From Flavobacterium plurextorum (GTDB lineage Bacteria; Bacteroidota; Bacteroidia; Flavobacteriales; Flavobacteriaceae), in the NCBI RefSeq assembly GCF_002217395.1, contig NZ_MUHD01000041.1, positions 1 through 37,365 on the forward strand: a stretch of DNA of 37,365 nt, in the 5' to 3' direction. Below are positions 16,246 to 25,238 of the stretch, piece after piece (position 1 is the first letter of the stretch; each line of letters opens with the position of its first letter). Both the position numbers and the translations under genes were made by a program. Below the pieces are notes generated by a model, which saw only the letters and a list, made by a program, of their open reading frames with translations, searched no databases and was not told where the DNA came from.

Positions 16246-17790
16246 TTAGCGACTATTTAATTTCGCTTTTTCTTTTATAATATCAGCAATCTTACGATTT
16301 TCGATTTTGCTTTCAAGCCACGAAATTATATCAAGATATAAAAAGGCTCTTTTTTCGTAAGTGTTTTTTTCAAGTTCAACAAAACGAGCGTGCATTTTTT
16401 TGAATTCCTTTTTTATATCCGCTGGATAGAAATTATTCAGGTTTCTTAAGAACTTAATAATTTCCTTTTGAACTTCGTGCAAGTCATTCATTTTGATTAG
16501 GAACTTATAAGTGTTTTTAAGATGATTTTCTAAGTAATAATCTTTTCCCAGTTCGTAATGTGCAATTAAGGACAATAGTCTTGCAAAACACATTAAATCT
16601 TCGCGCATCGATAGATTTTTGTTGTGGATGATTTTATCTAAATAATTGATGCATTCATTGTATTTTTCATTTCCAAAATAAATAGAAGCGATTTTATAGA
16701 AGAACAACATTTCGTGATGTTCATCAAGATGTTCACTGTGCAGTTTTATTTTTTCTAAAATTTCAGGAATTAAATATTCGCTTTCGGCAAAAGTACCTTC
16801 TAGAATATGTAAATTTAGTTTGTTGTTGTATACGTACAAAAACGAAAGTGACGCAATATTATCGTTCACAGGAAATTTTGGATCTTCAATAGTTTCTTCT
16901 AGCAGCGAAAGATACTTTTTAAAATTCGAAGTATATTTCAACATATAAAGCGATTCTAGAAAATAATGATTTCCTTTTAAGAAAAACACAGGATTCAGGT
17001 AAATCATACTTGGATTATCGTAGAAAAGTTTAACCCATTTATAAGCAAACTTATAACTCGCTAAGAAGTCCTGTACTAGAAAACTTCGCCAAAGATTGGC
17101 ATTATAGAACCAATATTTTTCACGAAAACCAAATTTGCTTTCATCAAGTTTGGCAATATGTTTATGAAAGTAATCATCAATATACTTGTATTCTTCATCA
17201 CTTTTTACGTATCCTGTTTTAAGCATGATTCCGTATAACTGAAGAGAAAGATTCGATAGTTTGCTGGAAATTGTATTTCGATAGTTTAATTCTTTTGCCT
17301 GTACAACCAATTCGTCGGCGCGCCCCTGAATACTTCGTGTGATGTATTGCGACTCAATAAGTTTTTCGAATTCAACGATTTCATACGCCATGTATTTTTC
17401 GTCATTTTCTAAAGCTTGTTGTTTGGTCTTGTCAAGAATCTTTAAACTTTGTTTATATAACCCTTTATTATAAAGTATAACGGCAAAATCTATTTGTTCA
17501 CGAAGTTGATAACGAATGTTTTGGCTGGGAATATTCAAACGAATACTAACCAAAATTTGCTTGTATAAGTATGATTTTAAGTTAGACAACTGCACTTTTT
17601 TGATGCTTCCGCTCTTCAAAATAAGTTTTTCATCGTAGGTTTCAGATTTATCCAAGATATTGAATAATTCAATGAATTTAGTATTCGAACTTGTTTCCAA
17701 TCGACTTGCAAAAATTTTAAACTGCCTTTTTTCAGATTTAGAAAGTGATTTTATAAGAACAAATAAGAAATCTTTTTGATGGTTAGCCAT
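16246..17790 (-). CDS. Conserved helical protein of unknown function
   Basis: I do not recognise a named family. The 514-residue protein is soluble, without a signal peptide or transmembrane helix, and rich in Lys, Leu, Tyr and Glu. Its even helical pattern, with repeats such as LYNKGLYKQSLKILDKTKQQAL and YFGNEKYNECINYLDKIIHNK, suggests TPR-like helical hairpins over most of its length. The N-terminus (MANHQKDFLFVLIKSLSKSEKRQFKIF) looks like a conserved Bacteroidota opening. It is a single-gene unit on the reverse strand, ending at a shared terminator with the peptide gene, and divergent from leuA. A scaffolding role is possible but unproven. Confidence 0.75.
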   Translation of the reverse strand: MANHQKDFLFVLIKSLSKSEKRQFKIFASRLETSSNTKFIELFNILDKSETYDEKLILKSGSIKKVQLSNLKSYLYKQILVSIRLNIPSQNIRYQLREQIDFAVILYNKGLYKQSLKILDKTKQQALENDEKYMAYEIVEFEKLIESQYITRSIQGRADELVVQAKELNYRNTISSKLSNLSLQLYGIMLKTGYVKSDEEYKYIDDYFHKHIAKLDESKFGFREKYWFYNANLWRSFLVQDFLASYKFAYKWVKLFYDNPSMIYLNPVFFLKGNHYFLESLYMLKYTSNFKKYLSLLEETIEDPKFPVNDNIASLSFLYVYNNKLNLHILEGTFAESEYLIPEILEKIKLHSEHLDEHHEMLFFYKIASIYFGNEKYNECINYLDKIIHNKNLSMREDLMCFARLLSLIAHYELGKDYYLENHLKNTYKFLIKMNDLHEVQKEIIKFLRNLNNFYPADIKKEFKKMHARFVELEKNTYEKRAFLYLDIISWLESKIENRKIADIIKEKAKLNSR

Positions 17791-17879
17791 TGTAAAAAAT
17801 AATATAATAACTTATTGATTGTTAGTGATTTAACTCGTTATAAATTGCGTTATATACAGTATAATTTCATTAAAATGAA

Positions 17880-17910
17880 TTTCGTACTGAAGAAGTACAA
17901 TATATATTTG
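17880..17910 (+). promoter_or_regulatory. leuA promoter
   Basis: TTTC at 17880-17883, a 19-base spacer and TATATTTG at 17903-17910 fit the Bacteroidota promoter. A small palindrome, GTACT-GAAGA-AGTAC (17884-17898), lies between the two elements and could be an operator. Confidence 0.6.
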
Positions 17911-17939
17911 TTATCAAGATGTGAAATTACATTAAATAA

Positions 17940-19121
17940 ATGAATATGAATAGAGAGAAAGTTCAAATTTTTGACACCACTTTGCGAGATGGTGAACAAG
18001 TTCCAGGATGTAAGTTAGATACTAAGCAAAAGTTAGTTATCGCAGAACGATTAGACAAAATGGGAGTTGATATCATCGAGGCAGGTTTTCCTGTGTCAAG
18101 TCCGGGCGATTTTTTATCGGTCTCTGAGATTTGTAAAATTGTTGAAAATGCAACCGTCTGCGGACTTACAAGAGCCGTAAAAAACGACATTGATGTTGCT
18201 GCAGCTGCTTTAAAGCATGCTAAAAGACCTAGAATCCACACAGGAATCGGAACATCTGAATCTCATATACTCCACAAATTAAATACTACACCAGAAGATA
18301 TCATTGCAAGAGCAAAATATGCTGTAGCTCACGCAAAAACATATGTAGAAGATGTAGAATTCTATGCAGAAGACGCTGGAAGAACAGATAATGCATTCTT
18401 GGCAAAAGTTTGTGAAGAAGTAATTAAATCTGGTGCGACAGTTTTAAATATTCCTGATACAACCGGATATTGTCTGCCTGAAGAATATGGTGCAAAAATT
18501 AAATATTTGAAAGAGAACGTAAAAGATATCGAAAACGTAATCCTTTCATGTCACTGTCATAATGATTTAGGAATGGCAACTGCAAACTCAATTGCAGGAG
18601 CAATAAATGGAGCAAGACAAATAGAATGTACTATAAATGGTATTGGTGAAAGAGCAGGAAATACAGCACTTGAAGAAGTGGTAATGATCTTTAAACAACA
18701 TCCCTACTTAAACCTAGATACTAATATCAATACAAGAGAATTAAACGAAATGAGTCGTTTGGTTTCTGAAAGTATGGGAATGATCGTGCAGCCAAACAAA
18801 GCTATTGTTGGAGCAAATGCTTTTGCACACAGTTCAGGAATTCATCAAGATGGAGTTATCAAAAACAGAGCGACTTATGAAATCATGGATCCGCTTGATG
18901 TTGGTGTAAACGAATCGTCAATTATTTTAACAGCTAGAAGCGGAAGAGCTGCTTTGGCTTATCGTGCTAAAAAAGTAGGTTACGAGCTTACAAAAGTACA
19001 ATTGGATATAGTTTACATTGAATTTTTGAAGTTTGCTGATATTAAAAAAGAAGTTTTGGATGCAGACATTCATCAGATTATTGAAGCTTCTAAAATTGAG
19101 GGAGATTTAATTAGAAGTTAG
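17940..19121 (+). CDS. leuA: 2-Isopropylmalate synthase, short form
   Basis: A DRE-TIM enzyme that condenses acetyl-CoA with 2-oxoisovalerate to start leucine synthesis. FDTTLRDGEQVPGC (residues 11-24) gives the DRE-type motif with Arg16 and Asp17. The metal-binding HCHNDLGM is at 205-212, and NGIGERAGNTALEE follows. At 393 residues it stops after the catalytic and linker region and has no room for the roughly 120-residue C-terminal leucine-binding domain of longer LeuA proteins. It may therefore lack classic leucine feedback inhibition. Homocitrate or citramalate synthase are the alternatives; placement next to leuB and ilv genes favours leuA. ATG at 17940 and 17946 are both possible starts. 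Confidence 0.9.
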   Translation: MNMNREKVQIFDTTLRDGEQVPGCKLDTKQKLVIAERLDKMGVDIIEAGFPVSSPGDFLSVSEICKIVENATVCGLTRAVKNDIDVAAAALKHAKRPRIHTGIGTSESHILHKLNTTPEDIIARAKYAVAHAKTYVEDVEFYAEDAGRTDNAFLAKVCEEVIKSGATVLNIPDTTGYCLPEEYGAKIKYLKENVKDIENVILSCHCHNDLGMATANSIAGAINGARQIECTINGIGERAGNTALEEVVMIFKQHPYLNLDTNINTRELNEMSRLVSESMGMIVQPNKAIVGANAFAHSSGIHQDGVIKNRATYEIMDPLDVGVNESSIILTARSGRAALAYRAKKVGYELTKVQLDIVYIEFLKFADIKKEVLDADIHQIIEASKIEGDLIRS

Positions 19122-19142
19122 GTCGCAAAGAAGGAAGAAGGA

Positions 19143-19240
19143 AGAGAATAGAAGAAAGAGAATAGAAGAAAGAGGATAGAAGAAAGAGAATAGAAGAAAG
19201 AGAATAGAAGAAAGAGAATAGAAGAAAGAGAATAGAAGAA
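19143..19240. repeat. 14-bp minisatellite, seven copies, between leuA and leuB
   Basis: Seven consecutive copies of AGAGAATAGAAGAA, the third with one A-to-G change (AGAGGATAGAAGAA), are followed by a decayed copy at 19241. The tract is purine-only apart from one T per unit. It sits within the 162-base spacer between two genes on the same strand. Copy number is likely variable through slippage. Confidence 0.95.
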
Positions 19241-19283
19241 AGAGAAAAAAATAAAGATTTAAATACATAAAGAACGAGGCATT

Positions 19284-20402
19284 ATGAATTTGAAAATAGC
19301 AGTTTTACCAGGAGACGGAATTGGACCGGAAGTAATTTTACAGGCCAAAAAAGCATTATATGCAATTGGCGAGGTGTACAATCATGAATTTGTTTTTGAA
19401 GAAGCACTTATGGGTGCAATTGCAATTGACAAAACAGGAAATCCACTCCCAGAGCAGACTTTAAATCTTTGTTTGAATACAGATGCAGTTTTATTTGGTG
19501 CAATTGGAGATCCTAAATATGATAATAATCCAAATGCGAAAGTTCGTCCAGAGCAGGGATTATTGAAGCTTCGTAAAGAACTTGGTTTGTTTGCGAATAT
19601 TCGTCCAATAAAACCTTATAAATCATTAATTGATGCATCTCCTTTAAAGAGAGAGATTATTGAAGGTGCAGATTTTACTATTTTCAGAGAATTAACTGGC
19701 GGAGCTTATTTTGGAGCAAAAACACTAAATGACGAAGGAACACATGCTTCAGATTTATGTGAATATTCAGAAGAAGAAATTACTAGAATTGCACATTTAG
19801 CTTTTAAATCGGCACAAAACCGACGTAAGAAGCTAACAATGGTAGATAAAGCTAACGTTCTAGAAACCTCAAGATTATGGAGAAAAGTAGTTCAGAAAGT
19901 GAGCGCGAATTATCCAGATGTTGCTCTAGACTTTTTATTTGTTGATAATGCTGCCATGCAATTGATTTTGAATCCAAAACAATTTGATGTGATTTTGACA
20001 GAGAATTTATTTGGAGATATATTATCAGATGAAGCAAGTGTTATTACAGGTTCAATAGGTTTGTTGGCATCAGCTTCTTTAGGAGAAAAAAATGCGCTTT
20101 TCGAGCCAATTCACGGTTCTTATCCTCAGGCAAAAGGAAAAAATATTGCCAATCCAATTGCTTCGATTTTATCGGCTGCAATGCTTTTAGAACACTTTGG
20201 TTTATTTAAAGAAGCTAATGTGATTTACCAAGCTGTTGAAAAAGCAATTGAGTTTAAAGTTGTAACGGTTGATTTAAAACCAGATTCAAAATTCGGTACG
20301 AATGAAGTAGGGGAGTTTGTTTCAAATTTTATTTTCAGCAAGGATGACTTATTATATTTTAATAATGACAACGTTCATATCGGACAATCAACAATTGTTT
20401 AG
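19284..20402 (+). CDS. leuB: 3-Isopropylmalate dehydrogenase
   Basis: An NAD-dependent decarboxylating dehydrogenase of 372 residues that turns 3-isopropylmalate into 2-oxoisocaproate. Motifs include LPGDGIGPEV at the N-terminus, FRELTGGAYFGAK, the Mg2+/substrate segment NLFGDILSDEASVITGS, and EPIHGSYPQAKGKNIANP for NAD binding. It has a C-terminal extension of about 20 residues (SKDDLLYFNNDNVHIG...) beyond the usual end. leuC and leuD, which work between LeuA and LeuB, are not in the window. Confidence 0.95.
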   Translation: MNLKIAVLPGDGIGPEVILQAKKALYAIGEVYNHEFVFEEALMGAIAIDKTGNPLPEQTLNLCLNTDAVLFGAIGDPKYDNNPNAKVRPEQGLLKLRKELGLFANIRPIKPYKSLIDASPLKREIIEGADFTIFRELTGGAYFGAKTLNDEGTHASDLCEYSEEEITRIAHLAFKSAQNRRKKLTMVDKANVLETSRLWRKVVQKVSANYPDVALDFLFVDNAAMQLILNPKQFDVILTENLFGDILSDEASVITGSIGLLASASLGEKNALFEPIHGSYPQAKGKNIANPIASILSAAMLLEHFGLFKEANVIYQAVEKAIEFKVVTVDLKPDSKFGTNEVGEFVSNFIFSKDDLLYFNNDNVHIGQSTIV

Positions 20403-20484
20403 GTATTTTATTAAAATAATGAAATAAATAACAAGAAGTATGTGAAATGTTGAGATTTTATTTTTTTAGTCCTATAAGTTTTCA

Positions 20485-20492
20485 TACTTTTG
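20485..20492 (+). promoter_or_regulatory. -7 element of the ilv operon promoter
   Basis: TACTTTTG matches TAnnTTTG and lies 20 bases before the ilv leader ATG. The -33 region is only a T-rich tract (20461-20468), so the promoter may be weak or activator-dependent. Confidence 0.55.
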
Positions 20493-20512
20493 TCGAACTA
20501 AAAAAGAAATAG

Positions 20513-20587
20513 ATGCAAATCTCAATTATTATTACTTCTGTCTTTGTTGTCAATGTGATTCACACATCTGCGGCGGGAATGGTATAA
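20513..20587 (+). CDS. ilv operon leader peptide (attenuator)
   Basis: A 24-codon reading frame: MQISIIITSVFVVNVIHTSA, then AGMV and a stop. It contains four Ile and five Val codons, concentrated in III, VFVV and VI, and no Leu codon. It begins just after a promoter element and is followed by a strong intrinsic terminator and ilvD. The layout equals that of ilv attenuators in enterobacteria, with Ile and Val as the sensed amino acids. The lack of Leu agrees with leuA-leuB lying upstream and outside this control. No sequence similarity to the enterobacterial leaders is claimed. The peptide is probably not functional after translation. Confidence 0.88.
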   Translation: MQISIIITSVFVVNVIHTSAAGMV

Positions 20588-20610
20588 ATATAATTGAAAA
20601 ACTATATTAC

Positions 20611-20642
20611 AAACCTTCCAACTATTTGGAAGGTTTTTTTTT
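20611..20642 (+). terminator. ilv attenuator terminator
   Basis: An 11-bp perfect stem (20611-20621 with 20626-20636) and a four-base loop are followed by nine T residues (20634-20642). It is 23 bases after the leader stop and 29 before ilvD. Confidence 0.93.
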
Positions 20643-20671
20643 GAACAAAAATTAAAATAAATATTACAATA

Positions 20672-22345
20672 ATGGAATTAAATAAGTACAGCAAGACCAT
20701 CACTCAAGATCAAACACAACCTGCGGCTCAAGCAATGTTGTACGGTATTGGTTTAACTGAAGAAGATTTGAAGAAAGCACAAGTTGGTATTGTAAGTATG
20801 GGTTACGATGGTAACACTTGCAATATGCACTTGAATGATTTAGCAAAAGATGTTAAAAAAGGTGTTTGGGATGCAAATCTGGTCGGACTTATTTTTAATA
20901 CCATTGGTGTAAGTGATGGAATTTCTAACGGTACAGAAGGAATGCGTTATTCACTAGTATCTCGTGATGTAATTGCAGATTCGATTGAAACAGTTGCGGG
21001 AGCACAATGGTACGATAGTATAATTGCAATTCCTGGCTGTGATAAAAATATGCCTGGAGCTTTAATTGCGATGGGAAGATTAAACCGTCCGTCAATGATG
21101 ATTTACGGAGGTTCTATTCACTCTGGAAAATGGAAAGGTGAATCTTTAAATATCGTTTCTGCTTTTGAAGCTTTAGGAAAAAAAGTGAAAGGCGAAATTA
21201 CTCCAGAAGATTTTAAAGGTGTTATTCAAAATGCTTGTCCAGGCGCAGGTGCTTGCGGTGGAATGTATACTGCAAACACGATGTCTTCGGCAATTGAAGC
21301 ATTAGGAATGAGTTTGCCATACAGTTCTTCAAATCCTGCTTTAAGTCAGGAGAAAAGAGATGAATGTCTTGCAGCGGGAGAAGCTATTAAAATTTTATTA
21401 GAAAAAGATATTAAGCCAAGAGATATTATGACTCGTAAGGCTTTTGAAAATGCTATTACAATTGTAGCTGTTTTAGGAGGTTCAACAAATGCGGTTATGC
21501 ACTTAATTGCAATGGCGCATGCGGTTGATGTTAAAATTACTTTGGATGATTTTCAAGCAATTAACGACAGAACTCCTGTACTTGCAGATATGAAGCCAAG
21601 CGGTAAATACATGATGGAAGATATTCACGCTGTAGGAGGTATTCCTTCTGTAATGAAATATTTATTGAAAGCAGGATTAATTCATGGTGACTGCTTAACG
21701 GTAACAGGAAAAACAGTAGCAGAAAATTTAGCTTCTACGCCAGATTTACAAGACGGACAAGAAGTAATTCATGAAATACAAAAAGCATTAAAACCAACTG
21801 GAAATATTCAGGTTTTATACGGAAATCTTGCTTCAGAAGGTGCAGTTGCAAAAATCAGCGGAAAAGAAGGAGAGTATTTCGAAGGTCCGGCTGTTGTTTT
21901 TGAAGGAGAGTTTGAAGTAATTCCTGGTTTGCAGGCTGGAAAAATTAAACCGGGTAATGTTGTTGTTATCAGATATTGCGGACCAAAAGGAGGTCCGGGA
22001 ATGCCTGAAATGTTAAAACCAACATCGGCGATTATTGGAGCTGGATTAGGAAGCAGCTGTGCTCTTATTACAGACGGCAGGTTTTCTGGAGGTTCACATG
22101 GATTCGTAGTAGGACACGTAACACCAGAAGCTTTTGATGGCGGTGGTATTGCTTTAGTGAAAGATGGTGATTTGATTGCTATTGATGCTGTTAAGAATAC
22201 GATTGACTTGAAAATATCTGACGAAGAATTTGCAGCTCGTAAAGCGGCTTGGGTTCAGCCACCGTTAAAAGTTACAAAAGGAGTTTTGCTTAAATATGCA
22301 AGATCTGTTTCAAGTGCTTCTACAGGATGTGTTACCGATAATTAA
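20672..22345 (+). CDS. ilvD: Dihydroxyacid dehydratase
   Basis: An iron-sulfur dehydratase of 557 residues that makes the 2-oxo acid precursors of isoleucine and valine. The three cluster-ligand cysteines are Cys50, Cys123 (PGCDKNMPG) and Cys195 (CPGAGACGGMYTANTM), the spacing of the IlvD family. The C-terminal GRFSGGSHGFVVGHVTPEA motif is present. It is the first structural gene after the ilv attenuator. The related EDD (phosphogluconate dehydratase) is excluded by context. Confidence 0.96.
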   Translation: MELNKYSKTITQDQTQPAAQAMLYGIGLTEEDLKKAQVGIVSMGYDGNTCNMHLNDLAKDVKKGVWDANLVGLIFNTIGVSDGISNGTEGMRYSLVSRDVIADSIETVAGAQWYDSIIAIPGCDKNMPGALIAMGRLNRPSMMIYGGSIHSGKWKGESLNIVSAFEALGKKVKGEITPEDFKGVIQNACPGAGACGGMYTANTMSSAIEALGMSLPYSSSNPALSQEKRDECLAAGEAIKILLEKDIKPRDIMTRKAFENAITIVAVLGGSTNAVMHLIAMAHAVDVKITLDDFQAINDRTPVLADMKPSGKYMMEDIHAVGGIPSVMKYLLKAGLIHGDCLTVTGKTVAENLASTPDLQDGQEVIHEIQKALKPTGNIQVLYGNLASEGAVAKISGKEGEYFEGPAVVFEGEFEVIPGLQAGKIKPGNVVVIRYCGPKGGPGMPEMLKPTSAIIGAGLGSSCALITDGRFSGGSHGFVVGHVTPEAFDGGGIALVKDGDLIAIDAVKNTIDLKISDEEFAARKAAWVQPPLKVTKGVLLKYARSVSSASTGCVTDN

Positions 22346-22413
22346 TTTATTATCAAGATAAACGTAAAATAACAAAACTCAAAACCTAATATAAAACCTA
22401 CGTATTGAATAAA

Positions 22414-24114
22414 ATGGTAAAAACAATTTATAAATCATTGTTGTTTCTATTGCCCTTAATTTCATTCTCACAAAATGCAAAAATTGAGAATCTAAAAAAA
22501 GAGTATAATTTAAAAGTTAAAAAAAGTGGTTTCATTCTTTTAGAAGATAAGAATAATTACGAAAACATTAAGATTGCAAATGCTGACGGAGATATTGTTT
22601 ATTCTTTTAAGAAGAATAATAAAACTGGATTTCTCAGCGGATTAAACTGCGGGAAATTTTTCACATCAAAAGTTAAAGGAAGCGGTAATGATGGTGGTGG
22701 TTATATGATTTTTGAAGGTATGGATGTTGAAATACATGATGCTAAAAATCCAGAAGTTGGAACTAAAACCAATTTCAATTTTACAAATGGGTCATGGAAT
22801 CAACCTTTTGAGTTTTATAGCTTTTTTGACAGTACTGATAAGGTTGGTATAATTAATTCATGCGGCGAAATAATAGTTCCGGCTCAGTATAAGCGTATTG
22901 GGAATTTCAACAAGGCTGGACAAGCACTAGCATATACGGATACAGATTTTACAGTTTTGGATACCTTAGGTAAATCTTTGTTGAAACAGCCATTTAAACA
23001 TGGATTGGAGAGAGTCTTTAAATATGATTATGATGTGTATGTAAAAGACAATCGTGTAAGATCAAGTTTAGATGGTAAACACTTTGGAATATTTGATTTT
23101 AAAGAAAACAAACAGTTAATACCAAACAGCTATGATGAAATTTCATCTATGGATAAAATGTATTATCGAGTTAAAGAAGAGAAGGATGCTTTTGCTTATT
23201 TAGCAAAAAAGAATGATATAATTGAGGTTATAGATTATTCAAATTTCAAGAATATTCTTCCTATTTCAGTAGGAGCCAATGGTATTTCTTCTATATCTGA
23301 ATTAGGCAATAAATATGTTACTATTTTCTATAAAACAAAGAAAATAATTCGACAAGTAAGCCAAACTGTAAGTAACGACGAATCAAAGTATTGCAAGAAT
23401 GTCTACTACGATGGAAAAGTACTTTTTGATGCTAAACTAGAAATAGAAGATATTAAGATTTATAAAGATCGTTTGCTTGTGCTTCAGATGTATAATGGAG
23501 GATCAATGATTTATGATTTACAAAAATCAGCTTTTATTGCAACATTTCCAGATAATTTAGTTACAGTATACGATTACGAAATGCCGTCATCGATGGTTTT
23601 TAATAAAGATTATATGTATGATGCAAGAGATACTTTTTTTAATATAAGCACTCCATGTAAAGGTCCAGGTTGTCAAACAAGTAATTCAAAGAAAGGAGCT
23701 CTTTGTGATTTCAATGGTAAGTTAAAAACAGATTTTTTACAAGATGTTAGTTATGTTGTTGTAAAGCTGGATAAAACTCAGGATAAGTTTCTTTTTTTAG
23801 CGCATAAAAGACCTGCAGATTTTACTTTGAATTTTAACCTTTATGATAATGACGGAAAGTTAAAACTGGAAAACTTTAAAATCGAAGATAATCAAAGAGA
23901 ATACGCTTTGCTTACAAAAGATAATACGTTAGTTCTTAATGAAGTTATAGAAAAGACTTCTGTGAATGGTAAAACCGCTTTTGATGTTAATGGAAATATG
24001 ATCGGGGAGCGTTATATGTTTATAAGTGATCCGGCTAAAAAAGAGGTTATAAAAAAGGAGTATACTAAAGAACAAGTTGAATCTCAGAAAAATAATAGAT
24101 TCTTAAAAAAATAA
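22414..24114 (+). CDS. Secreted WG-repeat-like protein within the ilv operon
   Basis: The 566-residue protein has a signal peptide (about 1-20, ending near SFSQ-NA). Segments such as VGIINSCGEIIVPAQYKRIGNF and FGIFDFKENKQLIPNSYDEI resemble WG/KWG beta repeats, in which short strands restate a value or describe a state; other parts match nothing I know. A CKGPGCQ cysteine pair occurs near residue 413. The start is the ATG at 22414 rather than an upstream TTG at 22405. It follows ilvD by 68 bases and precedes the next gene by five, with no terminator between. Its presence between ilvD and ilvB is unusual. Function unknown. Confidence 0.7.
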   Translation: MVKTIYKSLLFLLPLISFSQNAKIENLKKEYNLKVKKSGFILLEDKNNYENIKIANADGDIVYSFKKNNKTGFLSGLNCGKFFTSKVKGSGNDGGGYMIFEGMDVEIHDAKNPEVGTKTNFNFTNGSWNQPFEFYSFFDSTDKVGIINSCGEIIVPAQYKRIGNFNKAGQALAYTDTDFTVLDTLGKSLLKQPFKHGLERVFKYDYDVYVKDNRVRSSLDGKHFGIFDFKENKQLIPNSYDEISSMDKMYYRVKEEKDAFAYLAKKNDIIEVIDYSNFKNILPISVGANGISSISELGNKYVTIFYKTKKIIRQVSQTVSNDESKYCKNVYYDGKVLFDAKLEIEDIKIYKDRLLVLQMYNGGSMIYDLQKSAFIATFPDNLVTVYDYEMPSSMVFNKDYMYDARDTFFNISTPCKGPGCQTSNSKKGALCDFNGKLKTDFLQDVSYVVVKLDKTQDKFLFLAHKRPADFTLNFNLYDNDGKLKLENFKIEDNQREYALLTKDNTLVLNEVIEKTSVNGKTAFDVNGNMIGERYMFISDPAKKEVIKKEYTKEQVESQKNNRFLKK

Positions 24115-24119
24115 TTTTG

Positions 24120-25187
24120 ATGAAAATAAAAAATACAATAAAATATCTGCCATTAATTTTTGTTTCGTTTCAAGCTTTTTCACAGTTAAAACCTGAAAAA
24201 GTCGATTTAGATAAGTTTTCATTCACTGTAAATTATCAGATTCTGCCATCAAAGTTTGTAGCATTAGAGAAAAGAACCTTTAGTACTGAAACCGTCATAG
24301 GTAATGATTTTACACCTTTTTATTCGAATAAGGAAACGTTGAATAACAGGCTTAATTTATATGGATGGAAAAGAAGTGTAAGATATTCAAATGTTGATAT
24401 CGAGGTAAGGTTGAAAAGCTTTAAAATGGGCGAACCAAAACTGGAATCAAAAGTTGATGAATCTAAAGATAAAAATGGAGTCGTCGTCAAGACCACAAAT
24501 TATTTTGTGACTGCATTAATCGAAGCTAAAGGATCTGCTGTCGTCAAGATAAAAGGAGCATTAAATGAATCAGGAAAGGATGAAGAGATTGTTTATGATT
24601 TTGATAAAGATTATGTCTATAAATCTCTTAATGCCAACGCTAATTCTGAAGTTGTAAAAGAGGCTTTCAAAAAAGAAAAGACAGAATTTTATAATGAAAG
24701 CATTAAATCTTATGTTGATTTTGTTTTTAGTAATACTAACCATAAAATCAATAAAGTCTATGGTCTTGAGCCTACAACATATAGAGAGAACTTGTGGATT
24801 ATAGATTCTAAAGATGAAGAAGGAGGAATTCAAAAAGAAGCTCTTGAGGCAGTAAAAGTAATTTTTGCTAAGATGTCAGCAACTGCTCCAATTGATGATA
24901 TTGTATCAGATATTAATCCATTACTTGAATATTTTGACTCTTTAAAAACAAAATATACTGGAAGTGACAAATCAAGTAAAAAGATTAGATATTCAGCATA
25001 TTATAATTTAGGAAGAATTTATATTCATTTAGATCAGCCCGAAAAAGCAATTAAAGAAGGTGAAGGATTAATTGCTAATGATTATGATAAAAAAGATGGT
25101 AAAAAAATTATAGAGGATGCAAATTATGACTTAGAGAATTTTAAAAAATCGACTTATAAGTCAAAACATAATCCCGTATTATATTAA
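24120..25187 (+). CDS. Secreted protein of unknown function within the ilv operon
   Basis: The 355-residue protein has a signal peptide (about 1-22, ending near QAFSQ). The N-terminal half is beta-strand-like, and the C-terminal third looks like a TPR hairpin: SAYYNLGRIYIHLDQPEKAIKEGEGLI with spacing typical of a TPR unit. I recognise no enzyme motif. The ATG at 24120 is chosen over a TTG one codon earlier. It lies five bases after the WG-like gene, suggesting the two products act together in the periplasm, and 51 bases before ilvB. Confidence 0.68.
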   Translation: MKIKNTIKYLPLIFVSFQAFSQLKPEKVDLDKFSFTVNYQILPSKFVALEKRTFSTETVIGNDFTPFYSNKETLNNRLNLYGWKRSVRYSNVDIEVRLKSFKMGEPKLESKVDESKDKNGVVVKTTNYFVTALIEAKGSAVVKIKGALNESGKDEEIVYDFDKDYVYKSLNANANSEVVKEAFKKEKTEFYNESIKSYVDFVFSNTNHKINKVYGLEPTTYRENLWIIDSKDEEGGIQKEALEAVKVIFAKMSATAPIDDIVSDINPLLEYFDSLKTKYTGSDKSSKKIRYSAYYNLGRIYIHLDQPEKAIKEGEGLIANDYDKKDGKKIIEDANYDLENFKKSTYKSKHNPVLY

Positions 25188-25238
25188 TAAATATTTATAG
25201 TAGTATTAAGATGCTATAAATGTCAAAAAATAGAAAAA

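Noticed and set aside
17875..17943. Possible leu leader peptide of 22 codons with four Leu codons, its stop overlapping the leuA start
   Set aside because: It overlaps the leuA promoter (17880-17910), so its start lies upstream of the expected transcript start. There is no terminator before leuA.
19143..19240. CRISPR array
   Set aside because: The 14-bp units are head-to-tail with no unique spacers and no cas genes nearby.
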